Source of the DNA: a virus
Strand: one strand, 5' to 3'
Length of the DNA stretch: 64,000 bases
Virus record (IMG/VR): IMGVR_UViG_3300035698_029839
Span: 233,711 to 297,710 of that record
Shown one piece after another: positions 52,017 to 60,431 of this stretch. Each line of letters begins with the position of its first letter. The first letter of the stretch is position 1. Under the pieces are notes generated by a model. The model had not been told where the DNA came from and searched no databases. It saw only the letters and a program-made list of their open reading frames with translations. The position numbers and the translations under genes are program-made.

Positions 52017-52142
52017 AGAGACTCCTTTTATCGAAATATCGATTAGTGGACCCTAAAAACAAAATCTAGGAAAATTCTGCCGAAAAAATAATAGATTTTT
52101 AATCTATCTCTCTAATAAATAGGCAAAAGTGAGTTTTATAAC

Positions 52143-52170
52143 TTGAAAGTGAAAGTGATAAGATTATAAT
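52143..52170 (+). promoter_or_regulatory. Promoter for the ILDL gene train
   Basis: TTGAAA, 16-nt spacer GTGAAAGTGATAAGAT, TATAAT. About 48 nt before the first gene; the only promoter I see for the train up to about 61 kb. Confidence 0.75.
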
Positions 52171-52217
52171 TTTGGGATAAGAAATAAGAGAGAAATCGGT
52201 AAAACGGAGATAAATGA

Positions 52218-52376
52218 ATGAAAACAAATGATATAATCGAAAAGATATCAGAAGAAATGGTTTGTGAGAATGCTTGTCCTCAATTTCAACAAATACATTA
52301 TGAAATAGAAAAATGCACTTGTTATAAAAAAGAAGTAATCGAATCAGTTAAAGAGCTTGGGAATAAGAATGGGTAA
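52218..52376 (+). CDS. 52-aa Cys-containing protein
   Basis: ACGGAGAT site. Four Cys (CENAC, CTC). First gene of the train; no ILDL tail. Confidence 0.68.
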   Translation: MKTNDIIEKISEEMVCENACPQFQQIHYEIEKCTCYKKEVIESVKELGNKNG

Positions 52377-52740
52377 AAATATTGCCGACATAAGAAGAGA
52401 AAATGAGATAATCTATGGGACAAAGGACAACACATTTGATGATTTTCCTATAGCAATCAGGGTTAAGGTAATAACTCCTTGTGAAGATTTCACATTCTTT
52501 GATGGAGAGACTGGCGTAGTTACTCAAAATACAGGAGATTATTTAGGTATATCTGTAGAGTTTGATGATCCTCATCGTTATAGGGACGGTAGTGTGTTGA
52601 CAGGGTTTAATTTTAATCCCAAGAGCTTATGTGTTCTAAATAAGATAACAGAAGAAATAGCAGAATCGATAAGAGAAAAGATCGGTTTGGATGAATTTCA
52701 GAAAGAACGATCAGCCAGATTTATGATATTAGACTTATGA
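52369..52740 (+). CDS. ILDL-tailed protein 1, 123 aa
   Basis: C-terminal SARFMILDL. Body has a beta-rich middle (RVKVITPCEDFTFFDGETGVVTQ) like small SH3 barrels. Start placed at the ATG after TTGGGA. Stop overlaps the next start (TTATGA). Confidence 0.8.
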   Translation: MGKNIADIRRENEIIYGTKDNTFDDFPIAIRVKVITPCEDFTFFDGETGVVTQNTGDYLGISVEFDDPHRYRDGSVLTGFNFNPKSLCVLNKITEEIAESIREKIGLDEFQKERSARFMILDL

Positions 52741-53054
52741 ATTATAAAGTCGGAGATAAGATTAAGATAAAAACATGGGAAGAGATGGAAAAAGAGTTTG
52801 GATTCGGAAATAATAACAAAACTATCATAACTTGTTCTGGACTTTTTAATTCTACAATGGAAAAAGAAATTGAAGAATTAAAAACTAATAGAATATTAAC
52901 AGTTAAAGAAGTAGAAATTAATCATCGTTATAGAATGAAAGAAAGAACTAGTGAAATAGCATGGACTTGGTCAGATGATATGATTAGGTGTTTAGTAAAA
53001 GACTATAAAGTACCTGACCCTATAAAATCACGATTGGAGATATTAGACTTATGA
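52737..53054 (+). CDS. ILDL-tailed protein 2, 105 aa
   Basis: Ends KSRLEILDL. N-terminus YKVGDKIKIKTWEEMEKEFG is repeated in the gene at 53266, so the two are paralogues; a KOW/SH3-like start. TTATGA overlaps on both sides. Confidence 0.82.
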   Translation: MNYKVGDKIKIKTWEEMEKEFGFGNNNKTIITCSGLFNSTMEKEIEELKTNRILTVKEVEINHRYRMKERTSEIAWTWSDDMIRCLVKDYKVPDPIKSRLEILDL

Positions 53055-53269
53055 CAGATGAACAGATAATAAAAAGATTTAGAAAAAGAGAAAAAATATT
53101 AGGAGTATGGTCAGCAGAAAGAGGTTATGATGCTTGGGATATTTTTATTAAAAAAGAAAAATGGTGTCAGCTATCGGCAGTTACAACAACACCATTAAAA
53201 GATATGTTAAGAAATTATCCAACAGCTAATATCGATTGGGATACAGTTACAGCTAGGAAATTAACATGA
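53051..53269 (+). CDS. 72-aa protein without the tail
   Basis: Overlaps both neighbours by 4 nt. Helical first half. Ends ARKLT, with no ILDL. Confidence 0.75.
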   Translation: MTDEQIIKRFRKREKILGVWSAERGYDAWDIFIKKEKWCQLSAVTTTPLKDMLRNYPTANIDWDTVTARKLT

Positions 53270-53598
53270 GATATAAAGTAGGAGATAAAGTAAGAATAAA
53301 GACTTGGAAACAGATGAAGAAAGAATTTAGACTAATAAAATCATCGACAGGGAAGTCTCATATGAGCATAGATATAGGTCATTATCATATAGCTTTTAAT
53401 CCAAGCACAGAAATAAAACTTAATAAATTAAATACTAATAGAATAGTAACTATTGCAAAAGTAAAAGAAACCATAAATAACAGATATTATATTATGAAAG
53501 AAATATCAAATCATATGTTTGATGAAAAAGTAATAAAGAATATAGTAAAAGAAATATATGAACCTATTTGTAGTAGATTAGAGATATTAGACTTATGA
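53266..53598 (+). CDS. ILDL-tailed protein 3, 110 aa
   Basis: Ends CSRLEILDL. Paralogue of the gene at 52737 (YKVGDKVRIKTWKQMKKEF). Confidence 0.82.
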   Translation: MRYKVGDKVRIKTWKQMKKEFRLIKSSTGKSHMSIDIGHYHIAFNPSTEIKLNKLNTNRIVTIAKVKETINNRYYIMKEISNHMFDEKVIKNIVKEIYEPICSRLEILDL

Positions 53599-53864
53599 TA
53601 AATTGGATCAATACAAAAGAAGAACTTCCCAGAGCGGGAGATTTAGTTATTATTTATAGTGAAGATAAAACAGTGATAGAAACAGAAATAGAAAAAACAA
53701 AATATTGGGCAGGTGTATGGAATGCTGAATATACTAAAGAATGGGAAAAATATAAAGAAAAATCATTATATTGTTTTTGGGCTCCAATAAATAAACCAGC
53801 ATTAGATATGCCAGTAAGGTTTATAGAATCTATAGAAAACAGATCGGATATATTAGACTTATAA
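53595..53864 (+). CDS. ILDL-tailed protein 4, 89 aa, DUF551-like
   Basis: Ends ENRSDILDL. W.....ELP..G..VIIYS...I....KYWAGVWN...CFWAPI resembles the small phage DUF551 pattern (W...ELP..g..V...HW.pLP). Role unknown. Confidence 0.8.
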   Translation: MINWINTKEELPRAGDLVIIYSEDKTVIETEIEKTKYWAGVWNAEYTKEWEKYKEKSLYCFWAPINKPALDMPVRFIESIENRSDILDL

Positions 53865-54130
53865 TGACAAAAGATACTACACTTTTTAATAATAGTACTA
53901 TAGCAGAAGTACAGGAAGGTGAATACTTTCCACCTGTGAGTATAGCATGGGATAAGGATGGAAGAAGTATGTATCTTCCTGTTCATTATGAAAAGAAATT
54001 AGTGCAATACGATATATCAGTAGGACAATATGTTTATTCTGATGGAAGATTTGGAGCAACATTTTTTAAGATAAGAATAGATAATTCCAAGAACATTATA
54101 AAAGACAGATTTGAGATTTTGGACTTATGA
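53864..54130 (+). CDS. ILDL-tailed protein 5, 88 aa
   Basis: Ends KDRFEILDL. Beta-rich body. Overlaps by 1 and 4 nt with its neighbours. Confidence 0.8.
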   Translation: MTKDTTLFNNSTIAEVQEGEYFPPVSIAWDKDGRSMYLPVHYEKKLVQYDISVGQYVYSDGRFGATFFKIRIDNSKNIIKDRFEILDL

Positions 54131-54426
54131 TAATTTGGAATAAAATAGCAGAAAAATTACCAAAGATAAATAAAAATATTTTTCTTTTTGGAGAAGAACT
54201 GCAACATATAAGATATGGTTGTTTACGTATTTTTGATCCAAAAAAATCTGAACTTTTAGATCCTAAAAAAAAGCTCAAAGAAGGAGATACTTATTGGCAG
54301 GTTCATATGAAAATAGGAGAACAATTTTGGGTATTACCAGAAAGATATCCTTATTGGTTAACTAATAAAGAATTAGTTGCACAAATAATAGAAAAAACAG
54401 ATAGACTTAATATTTTAGACTTATAA
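54127..54426 (+). CDS. ILDL-tailed protein 6, 99 aa
   Basis: Ends TDRLNILDL. Body starts IIWNKIAEKLPKINKNIFLFG, distantly like the gene at 53595. Confidence 0.8.
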   Translation: MIIWNKIAEKLPKINKNIFLFGEELQHIRYGCLRIFDPKKSELLDPKKKLKEGDTYWQVHMKIGEQFWVLPERYPYWLTNKELVAQIIEKTDRLNILDL

Positions 54427-54923
54427 TGCAGAATAATTTAGTAGGAAAAATGGTAACTTTTGAACAAGGCGATGATGGAATAGAAGTCACAGGAGAAGTC
54501 ATGACTCTTACTACTGACAATCATGGTAATTTACGTTTGTATGTATGGATAGCAAAAGAAAAAAAATTATTTCATGTCCCTTCTCATATTATAAAAGATA
54601 TTATTCCAAATAGAAAAGAAATAAATACTTACAAGTGGTATTCAATATTAGAAATTAAACCGCCGCTAAGTCATGCTGTTGTTGGTTTTTTCACAGAAGG
54701 AAAATACGAAAACCAAATAAGACTTTTACATCGTTATGAAGAGGCTGACGAGGAAAAGACAATAATTTTATGGACATCTATTAGTCTAAAAAATTCTGAT
54801 GAAGTTGCAGATGATGAATGGATTCCTCCTAATAGTACTATGTGGAGATTCATAGATACAGATATTCCATTAGAAATAATAGATAACCAACAAATAGATA
54901 GATTACACATATTAGATTTATAA
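54426..54923 (+). CDS. ILDL-tailed protein 7, 165 aa
   Basis: Ends IDRLHILDL. N-terminal SH3-like half (VGKMVTFEQGDDGIEVTGEVMTL), then a DUF551-like second half (WYSILEIKPPLSHAVVGFF...WIPPNSTMW). Confidence 0.8.
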   Translation: MQNNLVGKMVTFEQGDDGIEVTGEVMTLTTDNHGNLRLYVWIAKEKKLFHVPSHIIKDIIPNRKEINTYKWYSILEIKPPLSHAVVGFFTEGKYENQIRLLHRYEEADEEKTIILWTSISLKNSDEVADDEWIPPNSTMWRFIDTDIPLEIIDNQQIDRLHILDL

Positions 54924-54932
54924 GGAGTAAAA

Positions 54933-55325
54933 ATGAATAAAAAAATAGATATTAAAGCAACAAGTGAAAAGATTAACCTTGCTATTATAGGTAAAACAAT
55001 GTATGATATATTTACGAGAAAGATAATAAGGCCTCCTTACTTACTCATTAGATATGCCTATAATACTAAAAGTGGCCTTATGATTTCTTTTATATTACTT
55101 CTTGTCTTATTAAGCTTATTTATATGGCTTGTAGCAGGAAACGTTTTTTGGATATCTCTTTTTCTAATGTTTATATGGTTTGTTAGTCTTATAGCTATGT
55201 TTTGTCATCATGATGATAATTATTTCCGTACTCTTGATACCGAACCCAAATGGGTTTTAAAATTTATAAAATCTTTAACTCAAATGAAAGAAGATATCAT
55301 AACAACAGATAAAGAAAGAGAGTAA
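54933..55325 (+). CDS. Membrane protein, 130 aa
   Basis: Two helices (about 47-65 and 70-88). The N-terminal TRKIIRPPYLL..Y resembles FITRKIIRSTFANI in the gene at 57226. No ILDL tail. AAGGAGTAAAA site. Confidence 0.8.
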   Translation: MNKKIDIKATSEKINLAIIGKTMYDIFTRKIIRPPYLLIRYAYNTKSGLMISFILLLVLLSLFIWLVAGNVFWISLFLMFIWFVSLIAMFCHHDDNYFRTLDTEPKWVLKFIKSLTQMKEDIITTDKERE

Positions 55326-55328
55326 AAA

Positions 55329-55541
55329 ATGCATAAACAAAAACCTGGAGACGTTAAAATAAGAATACCCAAAAGCAGACAAAAAGAGATATTTAATATA
55401 CTAATAGAATTCTTTAACAAGCATCAAATGTACGACGGAGAAAGTATTTGTCAATCAGATGACGCTATTATAGATTCTCCTGATCTTGTTGGGGACTTAG
55501 CGGATCTTTTATTTAAGGACACAGAGATAGATTATGAATAA
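55329..55541 (+). CDS. 70-aa protein
   Basis: Basic N-terminus, acidic C-terminus. No tail. Overlaps the next gene. Confidence 0.72.
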   Translation: MHKQKPGDVKIRIPKSRQKEIFNILIEFFNKHQMYDGESICQSDDAIIDSPDLVGDLADLLFKDTEIDYE

Positions 55542-55695
55542 TCCGACATTAGATAAAATAAAGAATTTTGCGGTAAAAGAATTAAAGAATAAATATGGTT
55601 TCTGTGGTCTAGCTGATGGTGATGATATGTGTATAATCAATGCTACCGATTCGGAAAACAAAGATATAATTATTAAGATAGAGATTAAAAAATGA
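55534..55695 (+). CDS. 53-aa protein
   Basis: MNNPTLDKIKNFAVKELKNKYG...; overlaps both neighbours (8 and 4 nt). No tail. Confidence 0.68.
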   Translation: MNNPTLDKIKNFAVKELKNKYGFCGLADGDDMCIINATDSENKDIIIKIEIKK

Positions 55696-56093
55696 AAACT
55701 TGTCCTAATCCTAAATGTGGTAGTCATAAAATAATCATATTTGACTCTGATAATAATTATTGTCAAAAATGTAATGAATGGTTTCCAGCCGTAGCTGAAG
55801 AGGAATGTATAGCAGGATGTAGAGTATATGCAAATGAAGAAATAAAACATCATAAAGATTGTCTCTATTACCCAGAAAGCTTATCAAAAATGCATGATGA
55901 TTTCAAAACAAAACATATGGAACTTATTACTAAATTAGCAGATGATATATGGGCAGTAGGAAAGAAATTAGAGTCAAGAGAATTTGAAACAAGTAAAGAA
56001 TTAAAAGTTATTTCAGGTTGTCTTCATGATATTAGAGCAGAACGTGATACTGAATGGTACAAAAAATTCAAAATAGATGAGGAAAAATCATGA
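55692..56093 (+). CDS. Zinc-ribbon protein, 133 aa
   Basis: CPNPKCGSHK...CQKCNEWFP zinc ribbon, a CIAGC..H..C second site, then a helical C-terminal half. Overlaps the CoaD-CoaE gene by 4 nt. Confidence 0.8.
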   Translation: MKTCPNPKCGSHKIIIFDSDNNYCQKCNEWFPAVAEEECIAGCRVYANEEIKHHKDCLYYPESLSKMHDDFKTKHMELITKLADDIWAVGKKLESREFETSKELKVISGCLHDIRAERDTEWYKKFKIDEEKS

Positions 56094-57226
56094 CAACAGC
56101 AATATATGCATTTAGTGGCGACCCTATAACATATGGTCATATTGACATAATCAACAGAGCTAGAGCAACATTCGACCAGGTTATAGTAGCCATCGGAGAG
56201 AACCCTGATAAAAATTATACTTTTTCTTTAGAGGAAAGAGAAAGTATGGCTAAGCAGTGCTTCAATGATTCATCAATCAGGGTTCTCTCATTTTCTAACT
56301 TACTAGTGGACTTTGCTTATGAACAAGGAGCAAGTGTAATAATCAAAGGAGTAAGAAACTCTGCTGATTTTGACTATGAAAGTATCTTACATTCTATTGG
56401 TCAAAGTCAAGAAGTTGGAATAGATACTCACATACTCTTCGCTGACCCCAGATTGGCACACATTAGCAGTAGTGTAGTTAAGGCAATAGCACAGCATAGT
56501 GGATCGATACACGAATACGTACCACTACACGTTAAACAAGCTATTGAAGAAAAGATATATGACCAAACTATCATAGGAGTAACAGGAGAGATTTGTGCTG
56601 GCAAATCTCATATATGTAAAATGTTAAGTAGATATCAACATTTTACAGGTGGTTATCAAAACATCCACAATATAGAATTGGATCAGATTGGTCATGATAT
56701 TCTTTCTAAACTCACAGATCCACCTTATGTACAAATAAGAAAAGAGATAGGCGAATTTGCACCTACATCTATTGAAGAGGATGGTTTTATCAACAGATCA
56801 GTATTAGGATCAATAGTATTTAATGATTCTAATAAACTACAAAAATTAAACGACATAATGACTAAACCTATAATGATTAGATTAAGAAAAGAAATTTCGG
56901 GAAAGAAAGGAATAATTTTAATCAATTGTGCCTTATTGGCAGAAGCTCATATACTCCACACATGCAACAACAACACCATTCTAATAAAGGTGGATAAAGA
57001 CACTCAAAGAAAAAGATTATTGGATCGTAGGCTAACTGAAGAGCAAATAGAGACACGTCTGAATAGTCAATACACTTATGATCGTAAGAAGTATCAAATA
57101 GAAGAAAATATCTATCATAATCGACATGGTAAGTTTTGGGAAATTGATAATACTAGTATGATAACTATGGAAGATTTACATAAGGAATTTGAAAAGATAC
57201 TAACAGATATAAGAAAGAAAAATTGA
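56090..57226 (+). CDS. CoaD-CoaE fusion: phosphopantetheine adenylyltransferase and dephospho-CoA kinase
   Basis: 378 residues. Residues 1-155 match CoaD: FSGDPITYGHIDIINRA with the TxGH nucleotidyltransferase motif, VIIKGVRNSADFDYE, and SSSVVKAIAQHSGSIHEYVPLHVKQAI. Residues 160-378 match CoaE: P-loop GEICAGKS, LDQIGHDIL, RSVLGSIVFND, the LLAEA lid region, RKRLLDRRLTEEQIETRLNSQ. Together they turn 4'-phosphopantetheine into CoA in two ATP-dependent steps. The order is that of animal CoA synthase; bacteria use two separate genes. No ILDL tail. Overlaps both neighbours, so it is part of the train. Confidence 0.93.
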   Translation: MTTAIYAFSGDPITYGHIDIINRARATFDQVIVAIGENPDKNYTFSLEERESMAKQCFNDSSIRVLSFSNLLVDFAYEQGASVIIKGVRNSADFDYESILHSIGQSQEVGIDTHILFADPRLAHISSSVVKAIAQHSGSIHEYVPLHVKQAIEEKIYDQTIIGVTGEICAGKSHICKMLSRYQHFTGGYQNIHNIELDQIGHDILSKLTDPPYVQIRKEIGEFAPTSIEEDGFINRSVLGSIVFNDSNKLQKLNDIMTKPIMIRLRKEISGKKGIILINCALLAEAHILHTCNNNTILIKVDKDTQRKRLLDRRLTEEQIETRLNSQYTYDRKKYQIEENIYHNRHGKFWEIDNTSMITMEDLHKEFEKILTDIRKKN

Positions 57227-57657
57227 TGAATACATTATATTATTTTATCACGCGAAAAATAATTAGGAGTACTTTTGCTAATATACATATAGTATTTAAA
57301 TCTTTATTTTACATGTTGTCAATAGCAAGTTTATCAACTATTCTTCCTATTATTTTTAGGACATATTTATTTTTTCCTACTCCAAATGCAATGGGAATTC
57401 TTACTATTATATATCTTGCTATTTTTGGAATTCTTCTTTTTATACGTCTTATACAGATATTAGATTGGTATGATATAGAGGATGAACCACATTTTGTCCA
57501 ACAATTTATTGAAGATTGCTGTCGTTCTGATAATAATTTAGAAGAAAAGTATAAACAAGAAAAAGAAGTAAGATTACAAGTAATAAAACAAAAGAAAGAA
57601 GCAAAAAGACTCAAAGCAGAACTAATTAATAATAGAACTGATATATTAGACCTATAA
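57226..57657 (+). CDS. ILDL-tailed membrane protein 8, 143 aa
   Basis: Ends NNRTDILDL. Two helices (about 20-40 and 55-78) and a coiled cytoplasmic-type tail. Relative of the gene at 54933. I use the ATG overlapping the previous stop (TGATG). Confidence 0.8.
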   Translation: MNTLYYFITRKIIRSTFANIHIVFKSLFYMLSIASLSTILPIIFRTYLFFPTPNAMGILTIIYLAIFGILLFIRLIQILDWYDIEDEPHFVQQFIEDCCRSDNNLEEKYKQEKEVRLQVIKQKKEAKRLKAELINNRTDILDL

Positions 57658-57686
57658 AAAAGTTTTAAATAGAAAAGGAGTAAATA

Positions 57687-57905
57687 ATGTCAAGACATGC
57701 AGAATTAAGAAAAGAAGAGGGAGTAGAGCATGTATCAACAAAAGAAGATGGAGCTTTGAAGTGCTGGAGAGATCAACATAGAATATGTTCTTCTCAATGT
57801 GTTGCTTGGGTAAAGATGGGAACTACTAGAAAGATCTATTGTAAAGCCTTGCCATCAGGACAACATGAGATTGCCGAATATGTTGAAGAAGAGAATGGAG
57901 CATAA
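57687..57905 (+). CDS. 72-aa Cys-rich protein
   Basis: CWRDQHRICSSQCVAW...CKAL. Possibly metal-binding. AAGGAGTAAATA site; no tail. Confidence 0.75.
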   Translation: MSRHAELRKEEGVEHVSTKEDGALKCWRDQHRICSSQCVAWVKMGTTRKIYCKALPSGQHEIAEYVEEENGA

Positions 57906-58119
57906 TACGCCATTTAAAGAACAAAATATTAAATATGTCACGATTGAGGGTAAAGAGCCTATTTGTTTTTCTTGGGGAATAAATAGCTTTGGTTTTGGTA
58001 CAACAACTTTCTTTTATGAAGATGATAAATTAAAGTGTGATAATGAAACTCTTAGTAAAGATAGTATAAAAAAGATTCTTTGTGCTTTGGTCGATGAAGC
58101 AGAGTTTATAGATAAATAG
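57895..58119 (+). CDS. 74-aa protein
   Basis: Overlaps the previous gene by 11 nt. Beta-rich. No tail. Confidence 0.7.
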   Translation: MEHNTPFKEQNIKYVTIEGKEPICFSWGINSFGFGTTTFFYEDDKLKCDNETLSKDSIKKILCALVDEAEFIDK

Positions 58120-58151
58120 AACCAGTTTAATCTTATTCCCGAAAAAATATT

Positions 58152-58523
58152 ATGATACTTAATTTTATTTTATATGGTTATATTGTTCCATTGATATGGG
58201 CTATTATTATTGGTCAGGTTGTGATTTATTTTGATTCTGAATATCGATCATGGGAGATAGGGAAAAAAATAGGGATTCATCTCCATTATTTTGTGATATC
58301 TTTTATTCCTGTTGCTGCTCCTGTTGCTCTTACTCTCATAGCAGGAATAGATTTGAGAGAACATTATAAGCGTAGACACAATGATGATGGAGAAAATTTT
58401 GACAATTATAGAACATTTAGGGAATCAGAAGAGGCAGAACTTGCAAAGAATATTGGTATTAAAATAGTTAAAAATGAGAAGATCAACCCTATAACTGATC
58501 GATTAGAGATATTGGACTTATAA
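58152..58523 (+). CDS. ILDL-tailed membrane protein 9, 123 aa
   Basis: Ends TDRLEILDL. Two to three helices (about 5-27 and 43-70). Similar in plan to the genes at 59252 and 59614. Confidence 0.8.
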   Translation: MILNFILYGYIVPLIWAIIIGQVVIYFDSEYRSWEIGKKIGIHLHYFVISFIPVAAPVALTLIAGIDLREHYKRRHNDDGENFDNYRTFRESEEAELAKNIGIKIVKNEKINPITDRLEILDL

Positions 58524-58699
58524 TGCGTTGTCATATTTGTAAAAAAGAAATAGAAGGAAATTATCATAAACACACTTGCGATATTGATGGTATAGATGAA
58601 GAATTTTATACTCATCCTGGAGATTGTGATAAAAAATTTCTTGATGAATCTACAAATAAAAAACCTGCAAATAGTAGGTTTGAGATATTAGACTTATGA
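58523..58699 (+). CDS. ILDL-tailed zinc protein 10, 58 aa
   Basis: Ends NSRFEILDL. MRCHICKKEIEGNYHKHTCDIDG...FYTHPGDC: a Cys/His zinc unit that is almost the whole protein. Paralogue of the next gene. Confidence 0.8.
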   Translation: MRCHICKKEIEGNYHKHTCDIDGIDEEFYTHPGDCDKKFLDESTNKKPANSRFEILDL

Positions 58700-58896
58700 T
58701 GGAATTTGGAAATACATTTAAATGTCATACTTGCAGAAAAGAAATAAACAAAGATTATCATAGATATCATCATAGTCTCGATAATATAGAGCTAAATTTT
58801 TATACTCATCATGGGATTTGTGATACAATATTTCGTGGTAAATATGTTAAACCTTTTGAAGAAATAGATAATCGATTAGAGATATTGGACTTATGA
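58696..58896 (+). CDS. ILDL-tailed zinc protein 11, 66 aa
   Basis: Ends DNRLEILDL. FKCHTCRKEINKDYHRYHHSLDN...FYTHHGICD. Paralogue of the gene at 58523; both keep the tail. Confidence 0.8.
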   Translation: MMEFGNTFKCHTCRKEINKDYHRYHHSLDNIELNFYTHHGICDTIFRGKYVKPFEEIDNRLEILDL

Positions 58897-59255
58897 AGAA
58901 TAACTTTTTAAAATTAAAAAAGAATAAACATTATAAATTTGTTTTATTAGATCCTGATCGAATGATATCATTAACGATATCGAAACCTGATAAGAAAAAA
59001 TTTTTTAAGTCCTCCACAAAAAATAAAACGGCAGCAAAAACAACACATTCTTCTTATGGAACTTATTCTAGGAATCTTATGATGGGTCATGCAACCCTTG
59101 TATCTATTCAAGATGCATTAGGCAGTTGTGAAACTTTAAGACAGATGGAGGCAGATATGATAAAAGATACAGAACAAGGCATAAATAAGAAAATATTTTG
59201 TCCTCATTGTGAGGCAGAAAAGATACATGACAGATTCGAGATATTGGACTTATGA
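58893..59255 (+). CDS. ILDL-tailed protein 12, 120 aa
   Basis: Ends HDRFEILDL. Basic N-terminal half, then a CPHCEAE motif just before the tail. Confidence 0.8.
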   Translation: MKNNFLKLKKNKHYKFVLLDPDRMISLTISKPDKKKFFKSSTKNKTAAKTTHSSYGTYSRNLMMGHATLVSIQDALGSCETLRQMEADMIKDTEQGINKKIFCPHCEAEKIHDRFEILDL

Positions 59256-59596
59256 GTGTAATAACAATTATATTAATAATATATCTAATTCAATTAATGG
59301 TATCTTGTCCAATTTTTTCAATAATTTGGTACAGGGATAATATAAAAAATGGAAAAAGAAAAGCAATACTTGAAGCTTGTAAGGGAGGACTTATAAGTTT
59401 TGTACCAGTAATACCTATAATGGCAATAACGTATTTAATTTATATAGAAACTGGAAATGAATTTAAAAAATGGTTAAAAAATGATCCTACTTCTCCTGAC
59501 AATATGAATGATCCAGATTTTATTCTTCCGCAAAAAAAGATCAAGAAAATAATTTTAGAACCAATAAAAAACAGAACAGATATTTTAGATTTATAA
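59252..59596 (+). CDS. ILDL-tailed membrane protein 13, 114 aa
   Basis: Ends KNRTDILDL. Two helices (about 3-23 and 45-66). Confidence 0.8.
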   Translation: MSVITIILIIYLIQLMVSCPIFSIIWYRDNIKNGKRKAILEACKGGLISFVPVIPIMAITYLIYIETGNEFKKWLKNDPTSPDNMNDPDFILPQKKIKKIILEPIKNRTDILDL

Positions 59597-59613
59597 TACT
59601 GGAGATAAAAATT

Positions 59614-59922
59614 ATGTCTTTTTTATATTTTTATATTATTTCGTCATTATGGTGTGTAATAATCGGCCAGATTATAGCTTTTTTTGAATGGAAATCAGAT
59701 CCAGGAAGGCCAAGGATAGTTATTCATATCGGAATTTTTGTTTTGTCTTTTGTCCCTATTATTAGCCCTTTTATAGCAACTCTTGCATTGATTGTTAAAT
59801 CAATTGATTATTCATATAAGAAAATTTTGGAATGGGTTCAGACAGCCCCATTTCCTAAAGTTATTAAGAATAAAAAACCAATCGATTTTATCGAAGAACG
59901 TGTTAATATTTTAGATTTGTGA
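59614..59922 (+). CDS. ILDL-tailed membrane protein 14, 102 aa
   Basis: Ends EERVNILDL. Two helices (about 2-22 and 37-62). ACTGGAGAT site. Confidence 0.8.
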   Translation: MSFLYFYIISSLWCVIIGQIIAFFEWKSDPGRPRIVIHIGIFVLSFVPIISPFIATLALIVKSIDYSYKKILEWVQTAPFPKVIKNKKPIDFIEERVNILDL

Positions 59923-59929
59923 GAAAAAT

Positions 59930-60418
59930 ATGGTTAGAAAGAAAATATTTAAAGATTTATTTGATCGAGAAATAAAAGTTGAGGATATTGTTCTTAATGT
60001 TTGGGCAAATAATGAGAGTTATAGGATGCAAGGAGAAGGAGATCCAGGAGTTGTCCAATATAGGACAGCTAAAGTAATAAAATTCTGTCCTCAGAGTATT
60101 AGAATAGAATATATGCAAGGTAAAACCTTAAAAGATAGTAGTATCTATAATACTCATAATAGGATTATTGTCATGACAAAAAATAAAGAAATTGTTGATA
60201 CTTCCGATATAGACAAGGAAATGGAAATAAAAAACGCTGAAATAGAAGTGAGAAATAAAACAATAAAAAGATTAATGAAAGATTTAGGAACGAATGCCAA
60301 ATATAAAAAAGAAGCAGATGAAGAAATAGAAAATTATATAGAAAAAATAGAAGAGTTAGAAAGTACTATTGATAAGTTGATACAAGATTATAAAAGATTT
60401 AGTTTATTAGATTTATAA
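59930..60418 (+). CDS. ILDL-tailed protein 15, 162 aa
   Basis: Ends YKRFSLLDL, the most diverged tail. N-terminal beta part, C-terminal coiled coil (about 90-155). Confidence 0.8.
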   Translation: MVRKKIFKDLFDREIKVEDIVLNVWANNESYRMQGEGDPGVVQYRTAKVIKFCPQSIRIEYMQGKTLKDSSIYNTHNRIIVMTKNKEIVDTSDIDKEMEIKNAEIEVRNKTIKRLMKDLGTNAKYKKEADEEIENYIEKIEELESTIDKLIQDYKRFSLLDL

Positions 60419-60431
60419 GAACGGAGTTATT

